Shown: positions 39,125 through 47,139, counted from the stretch's first letter. The stretch is 64,000 nt of DNA from Planotetraspora silvatica (GCF_016863315.1 NZ_BOOQ01000003.1:124001-188000), one strand, 5' to 3'. The notes: generated by a model from the sequence alone, not told the origin. Program-made: numbers and translations.

Positions 39125-39277
39125 GAGCCCTGTGCGGTCCCTGTCAGCTATGTGATGAGATGAATCGGTTAGTCATAATGCTCCCCTTTGATGTCCTTAT
39201 GCAAGTGCGGATGCACGTGCAGCCCCTCTCGGAGGCGGGGAGCCGTATCCTGACCGGTGAACCGGAGGTGAGGTCCG

Positions 39278-39517
39278 ATGACCGAGATCCGCAACGGCAT
39301 GAACGCGTCGCAACTGCCCGGCCTCGTTTGGCGCAAGAGCAGGCACAGCAATCCGAACGGCAACTGCGTGGAGATCGCCGAGCTCCCCGACGGGCGGCTG
39401 GCCGTGAGAAATTCCAGAGACGCGGCAGGCCCTGTTCTCGTTTACACGCGCGACGACTTTGTTGCCTTCGCGCACTCCGTTGATAATGGCGATTTCGACG
39501 ATTTTCTCGAGGACTAG
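39278..39517 (+). CDS. DUF397 domain protein
   Basis: A 79-residue small protein with the signature WRKSRHSNPNGNCVEIAEL and VRNSRDAAGPVLVYT. DUF397 proteins are almost always encoded next to XRE/DUF5753 regulators (WhiJ/BldB-associated systems) and may bind them as antagonists. Here it precedes the XRE gene, while the more common order is the reverse. GGAGGTG lies just upstream. Confidence 0.92.
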   Translation: MTEIRNGMNASQLPGLVWRKSRHSNPNGNCVEIAELPDGRLAVRNSRDAAGPVLVYTRDDFVAFAHSVDNGDFDDFLED

Positions 39518-39595
39518 CATTACGGCTTGCCAAAAAGGGTCGCGCGGGTATTGTTAACGAGGCGTAAATCATTGGAACGGCCCAAAAGGACCTTA

Positions 39596-40501
39596 ATGAC
39601 TACGGCCCCGACGGAGGGCGCACAGCCTCACCCGCGCACCCCCGCTGCACCACCTCGAACATCCATGGTCCTGCGGATCCTCCTGGGCACCCAGTTGCGC
39701 CGCCTGCGTGAGAGCAGGCGCATCACGCTTGAGGAAGCCGGGAGGGCCATCCGCGCCTCGCATTCCAAGATCAGCCGCATGGAGCTCGGCCGCGTCAGCA
39801 TCCGAGGACGGGACGTCGCGGACCTGCTCACCCTGTACGGCGTGGCCGACGAGGACGAGCGGGCCGCCATGCTGGCCCTCGTGTCCCAGGCCAACGTCCC
39901 CGGCTGGTGGCACAACTACGACGACGTGCTCCCTTCGTGGTTCGAGGCGTACGTCGGCCTCGAACAGGCGGCCATCGGCATCCGGAACTACGAGGTGCAG
40001 TTCGTGCCCGGACTGCTGCAGACCGAGGACTACGCGCGATCGGTGATCAGGCTCGGACATCCCGACGCCCGTCCGGAGGATGTCGAGCGCCGCGTCCAGC
40101 TCCGGATGGCCCGTCAGGAGCTCCTCACCCGGCCGGATCCACCGCATGTCTGGGCCGTCGTCGACGAGTCGGTGCTGCGGCGCTCACCCGACAGCCCCGC
40201 CGTCATGCGGGGCCAGATCGACCGCCTTCTGGAGTTGGTGACCAGGCCCACCGTCACCCTGCAGGTGGTGCCGTTCAGCGCCGGCGGTCACGCGGCCGCG
40301 GGGGGACCCTTCAGCATCCTGCGCTTCGCCGAGGCCGACCTCCCCGACGTCGTCTACCTCGAACAGCTCACCAGCGCGGTCTATCTCGACAAGCGAGAGG
40401 ACGTCGACCGCTATCTCGCGGTCATGGAGCGCCTGTGCATCAAGGCGCAGCCGGCGACGGAAACCCGGCGCATCCTCCACGAGATCTCCGCGGACCTCTG
40501 A
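39596..40501 (+). CDS. XRE helix-turn-helix regulator with DUF5753 domain
   Basis: A 301-residue transcription regulator. The HTH is at about residues 28-85 (LGTQLRRLRESRRITLEEAG; SHSKISRMELGRVSIRGRDV), and the DUF5753 domain covers about 105-295, with PGLLQTEDYARSVI and VQVVPFSAGGHAAAGGPFSI-like pattern. ATG 39596 has an AAAGGA site. The pairing with DUF397 and the HATPase protein is the WhiJ-type arrangement. Confidence 0.93.
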   Translation: MTTAPTEGAQPHPRTPAAPPRTSMVLRILLGTQLRRLRESRRITLEEAGRAIRASHSKISRMELGRVSIRGRDVADLLTLYGVADEDERAAMLALVSQANVPGWWHNYDDVLPSWFEAYVGLEQAAIGIRNYEVQFVPGLLQTEDYARSVIRLGHPDARPEDVERRVQLRMARQELLTRPDPPHVWAVVDESVLRRSPDSPAVMRGQIDRLLELVTRPTVTLQVVPFSAGGHAAAGGPFSILRFAEADLPDVVYLEQLTSAVYLDKREDVDRYLAVMERLCIKAQPATETRRILHEISADL

Positions 40502-40646
40502 GCCCACCTTCGCCCCGCCGTTCCTCGTCGTTCCCTTCGGCAACAGCTCTGTCACGCTGCGAAAAATGCCCGATCGGCAGGCAAGATGTGTCAGGTGCAC
40601 CTCGGTGGTAAGGGGAGTGTTTGCCACTGTGTGAAAGCGGAAGGCG

Positions 40647-41042
40647 ATGATGACGTTGGTGAGCAGCCTGCTTACCTTGGATTTCGAACTCGGTTCGGTC
40701 ACCAGGGTGCGGCATCTCGTCACGGAGTCCGCGCGAGACGCCGGGCTGGAGGGTGCCGCCCTGGAGGACTTCGTGCTGGCCGTCCACGAGGCCCTGACCA
40801 ACGCGGTGCGGCACGGCCTGCCGCCACGAGACATCGCGCTGTGGACGGAGTCCGGTCAGCTGATCTGCGAGGTGTCCGACAGGGGGCCCGGCATCCCCGC
40901 AAAGGCCCTTGATCTCGACTATCCGTCGACCCGGTTCGACTTCGGGGGGCGTGGTCTCTGGCTGATGAATCGTCTGGTCCATCGGGATGTCAGGACGGGG
41001 CCTCACGGCACGACGCTACGACTTTGCGTGGATCTTCCTTGA
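40647..41042 (+). CDS. Anti-sigma factor-like ATP-binding protein (HATPase)
   Basis: A 131-residue SpoIIAB/RsbW-like domain protein: N-box LAVHEALTNAVRHGL, G1 DRGPGIP and G2 GGRGLWLMNRLVH. Proteins of this size act as serine kinases or anti-sigma factors in actinomycetes. Met 1 and 2 are adjacent. It lies 145 bp after the XRE gene. Confidence 0.87.
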   Translation: MMTLVSSLLTLDFELGSVTRVRHLVTESARDAGLEGAALEDFVLAVHEALTNAVRHGLPPRDIALWTESGQLICEVSDRGPGIPAKALDLDYPSTRFDFGGRGLWLMNRLVHRDVRTGPHGTTLRLCVDLP

Positions 41043-41371
41043 AGGCGGCTGGGAGCCTTTTCCGCCGACTCGGACGGTCTTACGCTCACGGCGGAGCCGA
41101 GGTGTGGTGTCCGAAACGGGGTCCAAGTGATCGCTCGCCGGACGGGTGGTGCGAGGGTTAGCTATGGTGTGACCTGGGCAGTCATGATTCACCAACCGGT
41201 CGCGCAAGCCGTACGGCATGCCCGGCAGGCGGGCCGTTAATTATTGATCTGGTGCAACCGATTCTCAAGCAATCAGGGTGACGCGCCGAACCCTTGCTAG
41301 GCTGCAGAGAACCGTAGAACCGGGCGTTGTCTCACCCGGCAGGTGAGACCGTTGAGAAGTGGGGTCACACC
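41043..41371. promoter_or_regulatory. Region upstream of the DLW-39 gene with hairpin
   Basis: No gene seen. GTCTCACC (41329-41336) and GGTGAGAC (41342-41349) form a perfect 8-bp inverted repeat 22 bp before the GTG start, and TAGGCT at 41298-41303 is a good -10 candidate. The repeat could be an operator or a 5'-UTR hairpin. Confidence 0.5.
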
Positions 41372-41491
41372 GTGAAGAAGCTGCTCGTTCTCGCGCTGGT
41401 CGCTCTCGGGGGGCTGCTGGTCTGGCGCAAGGTGCAGACTAACCGCGCCGAGCTTGACCTGTGGACCGAGGCGACAGGTAGCGAGAACTGA
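41372..41491 (+). CDS. DLW-39 family small protein
   Basis: Exactly 39 residues: MKKLLVLALVALGGLLVWRK, then VQTNRAELDLWTEATGSEN. The conserved DLW triplet and the length define the family. It has one transmembrane helix (about 3-18) and a short polar tail. In related genomes it lies next to tRNA-Ala close to gyrA. Function is unknown. Confidence 0.93.
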   Translation: MKKLLVLALVALGGLLVWRKVQTNRAELDLWTEATGSEN

Positions 41492-41530
41492 TTACCCGAG
41501 ATGGGTCTTGATCGTGGGAAGGGTCCGGGA

Positions 41531-42259
41531 ATGGCACCCGTGAAACTGGCCTGCCTCGATCTGGCGGGAACCACGATCGGTGACATCGCCATGGTGGAGC
41601 GAACATTCGCCGAGGCGATCGCCACACAGGGCATCGTTCCCGGGACCAGTGCCTATGCGCGTGCCATGGTGCATGTGCACCGGTCCCGGGGCTGCCCGAA
41701 GATCGATGTCTTCCACGGGATCTTCCCGGACAACGAGGCCCAGGCGCGGGCGGCGAACCTCACGTTCGAGCGTGCGTACGAAGGGGCCATCGACCGGAGC
41801 GGGCTCGTTCCTCTGCCCGGAACCGTCGAGGCCCTGGAGAAGCTGCGCGACGCCGGGGTGAAGATCGCTCTCATCACCGGCTTCAGCAGGTCCACGCTCA
41901 GCCGGGTCCTGAGCGCGCTCGTCTGGGCGGACAAGCTCGATCTGGCGCTGTCCCCGCAGGATGCCGGGCGCGGGCGGCCCTATCCCGACCTGGTGCTGAC
42001 GGCGGGCCTGCGATCGGGGATCGAGGACGTCAGGGAGGTGGCCGTGGCCGGCGACTCCGAGAGCGACATGCTCTGCGGTCGTCGTGCGGGCGCCTCGATC
42101 GTCGCCGGCGTGATGACGGGCGGCCACAGCCGGGCACGGCTGGTCGGCGCCGGGGCGACGCACATCATCGACTCGATCGCCGATTTTCCTTCGCTGATCC
42201 TCAGCGGTGACGTAGGTGCGAGTGACGTCAGTGCGAGCGAGATCGTCACGCCTGCCTGA
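41531..42259 (+). CDS. HAD-superfamily hydrolase, phosphonatase-like
   Basis: A 242-residue HAD enzyme. The nucleophile motif is LACLDLAGTTI, motif II is ITGFSRST and motifs III/IV appear as GRGRPYPDLVL and VAGDSESDMLCG. The DxAGT form and cap resemble phosphonoacetaldehyde hydrolase-like proteins, but the Schiff-base lysine of true phosphonatase is not obvious, so substrate is open. ATG 41531 has a GGGAAGGG run upstream; an earlier ATG at 41501 lacks one. Confidence 0.85.
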   Translation: MAPVKLACLDLAGTTIGDIAMVERTFAEAIATQGIVPGTSAYARAMVHVHRSRGCPKIDVFHGIFPDNEAQARAANLTFERAYEGAIDRSGLVPLPGTVEALEKLRDAGVKIALITGFSRSTLSRVLSALVWADKLDLALSPQDAGRGRPYPDLVLTAGLRSGIEDVREVAVAGDSESDMLCGRRAGASIVAGVMTGGHSRARLVGAGATHIIDSIADFPSLILSGDVGASDVSASEIVTPA

Positions 42260-42412
42260 CAGGAGCTCGTCTCGGCCATTCCGCAGGTGGAACCGTTTTC
42301 CACGCGGGGACGGAGGAAGTCGAGTGGCGCGCGGGCCGGGCTGTTGCTACGGTGTGCATCCGGAACAAGTCGCACCACAGACGGCGTTGTTCCTGGTCAG
42401 TGACTCGCTTTC

Positions 42413-42485
42413 GGGGCCTTAGCTCAGCTGGCAGAGCGCCTGCTTTGCAAGCAGGATGTCAGGAGTTCGAATCTCCTAGGCTCCA
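42413..42485 (+). tRNA. tRNA-Ala (TGC)
   Basis: Acceptor GGGGCCT pairs with AGGCTCC, including the G3-U70 wobble that identifies alanine tRNAs. The anticodon loop is CTTTGCA with anticodon TGC; the T-loop is GAGTTCGAATCTC. The 3' half is an integration target: its last 42 bases plus four flanking bases recur at 43439 and 46096. Confidence 0.97.
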
Positions 42486-42489
42486 CCCA
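42444..42489. repeat. 46-bp att core, copy 1 (within tRNA-Ala)
   Basis: From TTTGCAAGCAGG in the anticodon arm to CTCCACCCA after the tRNA end. It is identical over 46 bp to copy 2 at 43439 and differs at one base from copy 3 at 46096. This is the typical crossover segment of tyrosine integrases in actinomycete elements. Confidence 0.9.
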
Positions 42490-42495
42490 AGGTCA

Positions 42496-42529
42496 AAGGC
42501 CACTTCCCATGATCAGGAAGTGGCCTTTT
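42496..42529. terminator. Terminator after tRNA-Ala
   Basis: AAGGCCACTTCC pairs perfectly with GGAAGTGGCCTT, followed by TT on the plus strand. Confidence 0.88.
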
Positions 42530-42621
42530 CGATCTTGCGAGGCAGCGAAGTACGGAACCGGCGCAGCGGCAATCGCCCTCCGGCGGATTGCGTTTCCGCT
42601 ATCAACAGGGCGTTCTGAAAG

Positions 42622-42981
42622 TCACCCTGCCTTGAGGAACTGCTCGAAGGCTTCTCGGGCCAGTGCGGACACCGTCTTACCCTCTTGCTCGGCTCGAGCC
42701 TTCGCGCGTTCGCGTAGTTCTTCGGGTACCCGGAAGGACACCCTTGGTGAGTGCGTCCCTTCGCGTGTCAGGGAGGGACGCCCGCCGCGGCTGGTCGGGA
42801 CAGGCACGCGGCCCTCATCGATCGCATGGTGAACATCGGCGATCGCATCATCCACATACTTGTCGGTGATCCGATTGCCCTTGCTGTCGTAGATCTCTTC
42901 GACGTCACTGTCGATCTCGGAGTCGTGATCCAGGACCAACTCGATATCGTCGGGCGGCCACGCTTCTCGGTGCTCGGTCAT
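42622..42981 (-). CDS. Ribbon-helix-helix-type antitoxin-like protein
   Basis: A 119-residue protein with an acidic N-terminal half (DDIELVLDHDSEIDSDVEEI) and a C-terminal RHH-type segment (PRVSFRVPEELRERAKARAE; TVSALAREAFEQFL). It overlaps the upstream small gene by four bases (ATGA), a classic toxin-antitoxin layout; toxin first, antitoxin second. It sits within the integration zone between att copies 1 and 2. Confidence 0.72.
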   Translation of the reverse strand: MTEHREAWPPDDIELVLDHDSEIDSDVEEIYDSKGNRITDKYVDDAIADVHHAIDEGRVPVPTSRGGRPSLTREGTHSPRVSFRVPEELRERAKARAEQEGKTVSALAREAFEQFLKAG

Positions 42982-43229
42982 GGCTTCCTCCTCCTCAACG
43001 CGGTCGGCATCACGTGAATGATCACCAGGTACTTATCGGTGAGGATGCCGATCACTTCCAGTTCGACGCCCCTATCATCTGGGCCGATCCACACCCATCG
43101 GTCCTCCAAATTAGGGTCGGCGGCCGGAACAATGGCCGGCGGTCCGGATCGAACCACGTGAAGAGCACGCGCCTGCCCGATGCGGTGCTTGCGTGCCGAC
43201 CGGTAGAAGCGCAACTTCCTCATGCCCAT
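42978..43229 (-). CDS. Small putative toxin of a toxin-antitoxin pair
   Basis: An 83-residue basic protein starting MGMRKLRFYRSARKHRIGQA and containing ELEVIGILTDKYLVIIHVMP. The RFYRSARKHRI pattern and size resemble DUF4258/BrnT-like small toxins, but I cannot name a family. The start at 43229 was chosen because the upstream frame runs through the palindrome at 43265. Coupled to the RHH protein. Confidence 0.62.
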   Translation of the reverse strand: MGMRKLRFYRSARKHRIGQARALHVVRSGPPAIVPAADPNLEDRWVWIGPDDRGVELEVIGILTDKYLVIIHVMPTALRRRKP

Positions 43230-43264
43230 ATTATGTCCGACACAACCATGATGGGTAGGGCGTT

Positions 43265-43298
43265 CCCCGGACCCGCGCACACGTGTGCGTGTCCGGGG
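43265..43298. promoter_or_regulatory. 34-bp near-perfect palindrome upstream of the toxin gene
   Basis: CCCCGGAC (43265-43272) pairs with GTCCGGGG (43291-43298) around an inner palindrome CGCACACGTGTGCG (43276-43289). It lies 36 bp upstream of the toxin start and could be the autoregulatory operator of the pair or a terminator. Confidence 0.5.
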
Positions 43299-43333
43299 GT
43301 GACTCGGGGATCCGCGTGGCTGAGCTGATCATC

Positions 43334-43355
43334 GGGCCATTAGCGGGCCATTAAG
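43334..43355. repeat. Arm-type-like direct repeat beside att copy 2
   Basis: GGGCCATTAGC and GGGCCATTAAG stand head to tail (11 bp each), 84 bp before the att core. The same layout occurs beside copy 3. Such repeats near an att core are typical of integrase arm sites. Confidence 0.65.
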
Positions 43356-43438
43356 GGCGGTCAACAGGAGGCAGTCACGGTCACTCGCGGACTGCCCCTC
43401 GCCCAGGTCGCGCCCGTTTCCCCTGAAGACCAGGCCGA

Positions 43439-43484
43439 TTTGCAAGCAGGATGTCAGGAGTTCGAATCTCCTAGGCTCCACCCA
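43439..43484. repeat. 46-bp att core, copy 2
   Basis: Identical to the tRNA-Ala segment 42444-42489 but without the tRNA 5' half, so it is not a functional tRNA. Flanks match copy 3 for about 180 bp (43345-43527 against 46004-46184). Confidence 0.92.
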
Positions 43485-43488
43485 TACG

Positions 43489-43527
43489 AAAGCCCAGGTC
43501 AGGGATCCTTCTCCCGACCTGGGCTTT
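43489..43527. terminator. Terminator beside att copy 2
   Basis: AAAGCCCAGGTC pairs with GACCTGGGCTTT. The same stem recurs at 46146. Confidence 0.85.
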
Positions 43528-43822
43528 GATCTTTATTCGGCCTTCTACGGCTTCCATGCCCGTTGCGTGCTTCGGTCACCGAGCCGTTAAGCCGATGAGG
43601 TAGCGGGACATGCCCAGGCCGGCATGGGAAGCCGCTATATCCCGCACCAGAACGCCGTCGCCCTTTCCAACGGCAAGGCCCGGGTCGGGGGCATGCTCCC
43701 TGACCCAGGCCTTGATTTTTGGGGCGCTGATTTCGATCTTCGTGCCTGCTGAGTGCCCGATCCATTTGGATCTCTCAGTGCCTGCTTGATGAGTCAGCCG
43801 AGATGGTGGGCATTGATGTTTC
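43528..43822. other. Intergenic region
   Basis: About 295 bp downstream of the RCC1 gene and att copy 2. It contains degraded sequence with no gene I can name. Confidence 0.4.
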
Positions 43823-45682
43823 TCAGCAGGTTTTGTAGTCGACCTTCGTCGAACTGTAGGAGCAGTAGTCGATCAGTGTCTTGGCTGGGTTTCGCAGGTA
43901 GGCGTAGTCGGTGTCGTTGTTCCAGACGGCGTAGGTTCTGCCCCAGTAGCGGGTGGTGGAGGTGTTGGTGCCCTTGCCGGTTCGTATGGTGAGGGTCTTG
44001 CCGGCTCCGAGGGTGAACGTGCCGAATGTGTAGGTGGAGCGAGGGGTCGCCTTGTCCTGGAGGGTCCAGCCGGTGAGGGTCTTTGCGCTCGTGCCCAGGT
44101 TCTTGATCTGAACGTACTCGCCGTTGAGGCTGGTGTTCGCGACGGTGTCGGTGCCGGGCGCGTCGTAGTAGATCTTGGTGATTTGAAGGGGTGAGGCCTT
44201 GACGGTGGTGATCGCCGAGGTGCTGGTGGTGCCCTCGCCGTTGTTGCCGAAGACGTTGCACGTCAGCTTGTGTCCGCCGTCGGCCGCTACTTGTGTGTAG
44301 GTGGCGGCGGTCGCGCCGGGGATCGCCACCTTTGCGTCCCTCACCCAGCTGTACCTGACCGAGGTGGTACCGATGAAGGTGGCCTTGCAGGTCAGCTTGT
44401 CGCCGACGATACGGGTGCCGCTGATCGACGCCTTGGCGGTCAGCACCGGGGGCCCCACCTTCGCCAGCGTGTGCCAGAATCCGGCCGAGACCTGAGTCAC
44501 CGAACTCAGCCCACGCACGATGACCGGCGTATGGCGGTTGGTGGTGGTGCCGTCACCGAGCTGCCGGAATCGGTTGTCGCCCCAGGCCCGCACAGTGCCG
44601 TCGGAGCGGAGCGCGAAACTGTCATCGCCGCCCGCGCTGACCTGAACGACATTGGTCAGGCCTGACACGGTGACCGGCCTGTTCCGCTGGGTGCTGGTGC
44701 CGTCACCGAGCTGCCCGGAGGGGTTAATGCCCCAGGCCCGCACGGTGCCGTCTGACCGCACCGCCAGGTTGTGGGAATCACCGGCGGCGATCTGGGTGAC
44801 CCCGGTCAATCCGCTCACTTTCACGGGGGTACGGCGTTGGGTGGTGGTGCCGTCACCGAGTTGCCCGTAGCCGTTGGAACCCCACGCCCACACAGTGCCG
44901 TCCGAGCGCCGCGCCAGACTGTGCTCACGGCCGACGGCAATCCGGGTCACCTTGGTCAGGCCGCTGACCGCGCTCGGAGTGGTCCGCCTGGTGGTGGTGC
45001 CGTTACCGAGCTGCCCGGCGTAGTTCCAGCCCCAGGCGCGCACGGTGCCGTTCGAGCGCAGCGCCAGGCTGTGGAAACCGCCGGCGGCGATCTGGGTGAC
45101 CCCGATCAATCCGCTCACTTTCACGGGGGTACGGCGGTCGGTGGTGGTGCCGTCACCAAGTTGCCCATCGGTGTTGATACCCCACGCCCACACGGTGCCG
45201 TCCGAGCGTAACGCCAGACTGTAGCCCAAGCCGGCTGCAACCTGCACGATGCCCGTCAGGCCAGACACCTGCACCGGCACCGGGGTAGGCGCCGCATACC
45301 CTCCGTTGCCCAGCTCCCCCCGCGTGTTATCGCCCCACCCCCACACGGTGCCATCCGAGCGCAACGCCAGGCTGTGGAAACCGCCGGCGGCGATCTGGGT
45401 CACCTGGCTGACCGCGTGAACGGCGGCCGGGGAGGACAGATTGTCTGTCGACCCCATGCCCAACTGCCCCACGGAATTGTCTCCCCACGCGTACGCGCCC
45501 GAGGTGTCGCCGGATGCGGCCGCCGCAGGACCCGTCACCGCCACACCGGCAGCGCTCACGGCCAGTACCGCACCTACCGCCGCGGTACGCACCCGAGCGC
45601 TCGGCCTCCAACCTCTCGACCGCCCGCCCGCGCTCTCCGCGGAAACAGAGCCGGGCGAAGCCTCAGCCATCAGACGAGTCAT
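43823..45682 (-). CDS. Secreted RCC1-repeat/Ig-like/lamin-tail protein, full version
   Basis: A 619-residue extracellular protein. A signal peptide ends near GPAAAASG (about 55). Seven RCC1 repeats follow (about 60-405), each with the pattern TVWAWG-N-GQLGDGTTT and SLALRSDG, enough for a closed seven-bladed propeller. Then an Ig-like domain (about 410-495, GDKLTCKATFIGTTSVRYSW) and a C-terminal lamin-tail domain (about 500-619, ITKIYYDAPGTD; GEYVQIKNLG; WNNDTDYAYLRNP) ending in a Cys pair. A binding or adhesion role is likely; no catalytic motif is seen. It lies between att copies 2 and 3 and has a shortened paralogue at 49606. Confidence 0.87.
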   Translation of the reverse strand: MTRLMAEASPGSVSAESAGGRSRGWRPSARVRTAAVGAVLAVSAAGVAVTGPAAAASGDTSGAYAWGDNSVGQLGMGSTDNLSSPAAVHAVSQVTQIAAGGFHSLALRSDGTVWGWGDNTRGELGNGGYAAPTPVPVQVSGLTGIVQVAAGLGYSLALRSDGTVWAWGINTDGQLGDGTTTDRRTPVKVSGLIGVTQIAAGGFHSLALRSNGTVRAWGWNYAGQLGNGTTTRRTTPSAVSGLTKVTRIAVGREHSLARRSDGTVWAWGSNGYGQLGDGTTTQRRTPVKVSGLTGVTQIAAGDSHNLAVRSDGTVRAWGINPSGQLGDGTSTQRNRPVTVSGLTNVVQVSAGGDDSFALRSDGTVRAWGDNRFRQLGDGTTTNRHTPVIVRGLSSVTQVSAGFWHTLAKVGPPVLTAKASISGTRIVGDKLTCKATFIGTTSVRYSWVRDAKVAIPGATAATYTQVAADGGHKLTCNVFGNNGEGTTSTSAITTVKASPLQITKIYYDAPGTDTVANTSLNGEYVQIKNLGTSAKTLTGWTLQDKATPRSTYTFGTFTLGAGKTLTIRTGKGTNTSTTRYWGRTYAVWNNDTDYAYLRNPAKTLIDYCSYSSTKVDYKTC

Positions 45683-45915
45683 CCACTGTGCCCCTCATGA
45701 TCAACGCAGCCACTGTGCTCGCTGCGGCTATTTCTTCTCGTTGCGGACCGTCGTGCAGGAGACGAGGTTCCTCCCGATGCCGGCGACCGAGGCACACGCA
45801 GGCGGTCGAGACCGGCTCCGGATGAAGATCTACGCGTGTACCGGGCCGCCATTATGATCTATATAGCCTGGGGCGATATGCGGTTTACGTGTCTAATGGG
45901 CAAATTGTGACCATT
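45683..45915 (-). promoter_or_regulatory. Upstream region of RCC1 gene A, conserved in copy B
   Basis: This stretch closely matches 50719-50956 upstream of the paralogue. The best-conserved block (about 45850-45912) is A+T-rich, with GCCATTATGATCTAT and GGTTTACGTGTCTAATGGGC, and likely contains the promoter. Confidence 0.55.
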
Positions 45916-45992
45916 CATCGGCTTCGCGCAGCCGGGCACTGATGAAGTCGCGGCAGAGGAGACTGTTTCTGCAGGTCGTGAGCGTGATCGCC

Positions 45993-46014
45993 GTGCCATC
46001 ATCGTGCCATTAAG
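45993..46014. repeat. Arm-type-like direct repeat beside att copy 3
   Basis: GTGCCATCATC and GTGCCATTAAG in direct order, 82 bp before the att core, matching the arrangement at 43334. Confidence 0.65.
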
Positions 46015-46095
46015 GGCGGTCAACAGGGGCACTCACGGTCACTCGTGGACCGTTGTCGCCCAGGTCGCGGGCCTTTCCCCTGAAGAGCAGACCGA

Positions 46096-46141
46096 TTTGG
46101 AAGCAGGATGTCAGGAGTTCGAATCTCCTAGGCTCCACCCA
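46096..46141. repeat. 46-bp att core, copy 3
   Basis: Matches the tRNA-Ala segment at 45 of 46 bases; a C-to-G change alters the former anticodon TGC to TGG. No tRNA 5' half is present. Confidence 0.9.
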
Positions 46142-46145
46142 TACG

Positions 46146-46184
46146 AAAGCCCAGGTCGGGGTGGTATCCACCGACCTGGGCTTT
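46146..46184. terminator. Terminator beside att copy 3
   Basis: AAAGCCCAGGTCGG pairs with CCGACCTGGGCTTT; the outer 12 bp are the same as at 43489, while the loop differs. Confidence 0.85.
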
Positions 46185-46272
46185 GATCTTTATTCGGCCT
46201 GTCGCCCTTCCGTGCCCGATCAGCTTGTCGAGTTGCCGTCGTTGGCCAGGGCAGCATTTGGTACGTGATGCC

Positions 46273-46489
46273 TCATCGCGGGTGGGTGACCGGGACCACT
46301 GACAGCAGGTGGTCGAGGCCCTTGAAGTCCTTGGGGTTGCAGGTGTGGAGCGGCAGCCGGTTGGTGATGGCCACGCAGGCGATCATCAGGTCTGGCGCTG
46401 ATCAACATCTCGTCGGGCCGTTCGTCGGGGTCGATGGCTGCGCGCAGGATGAGGATGTCGGTGTCGAGCAGTCCGTGAGGGTGGGTCAT
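46273..46489 (-). pseudogene. Remnant of a VapC-type PIN-domain toxin
   Basis: The N-terminus reads MTHPHGLLDTDILILRAAID, with the first PIN acidic residue, and the C-terminal PIN part (IACVAITNRLPLHTCNPKDF, GLDHLLSVV) continues in a different frame. The middle of the domain, with the other acidic residues, is missing. It overlaps the antitoxin relic by four bases. Confidence 0.77.
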
Positions 46490-46805
46490 TCCTCGCCCTC
46501 GACGAACTCGCCTCTGCCGTAGGCGCGGTCATAAGGGTCGTAGAGATCGTCGTTGACGTGGCGATCCATGTCTTCGCGATACTTCCGGTCGTCCAGTAGA
46601 GGCATCCCTCGGAAATAGCGGCGAACTCAGCCCGAGAGACGGCTCGGCGCCGCCGGCGGATAGGGACGAGGTCGCCGATGTGGTGGCCGTTGCGCGTCAC
46701 GGCGGATCGCTCCCCCCTTTCCAAGCCGTCCATGATCTCGGCTGATCGGTTGCGAAGGTCGCGCTGAGAGATCTGGTGCGAGGGGTCCGGCTCAGGAGTA
46801 CTCAC
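46486..46805 (-). pseudogene. Frameshifted Phd/RelB-type antitoxin
   Basis: The N-terminal part (ISQRDLRNRSAEIMDGLERG, then GHHIGDLVPIRRRRR) is a typical Phd-like antitoxin. The expected C-terminus (MPLLDDRKYREDMDRHVNDD, LYDPYDRAYGRGEFVEGEE) is in another frame, ending at the stop 46486-46488 that overlaps vapC. One lost base near 46606 explains this. A fragment of the same C-terminus occurs near 54050. Confidence 0.75.
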
Positions 46806-47139
46806 TCCTGAAGGGTAGAGCCGCGTGCCATCAGTGCTACGACGTAGCACAGCGATGATGGCTCTGCGAGGGTCAGCGCCTTGAGGTTGCCACCGCCGGA
46901 TCGTCCTGGGGCTCGGCAGGGACACAGCGACCATGGCCTCACCAGCCGCCCGCAGCGTCCTGCCTTTCCTGATCCGCCTCGTCACCGTGGCCGTGTCTTG
47001 CCGCTTTCCTCCGGGTCAGCCCGTCACGGGTCTCACGCAAGACTCCAACCAGGCCGCTGATGAGCGTCAAGGCCATCATGCGATTCGTTCCTCCCGCCTC
47101 CGGCGGAGGCCTCCGACTCCGGGATGGGGCAGGCGCACG
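46806..47139. other. Intergenic region
   Basis: About 330 bp between the dead toxin-antitoxin genes and the TetR gene. No convincing gene or RNA. Confidence 0.4.

Noticed and set aside
43439-43484. Additional tRNA-Ala gene
   Set aside because: Only the 3' half is present; no acceptor 5' strand or D-arm, so it is an att duplicate. The same applies to 46096-46141.
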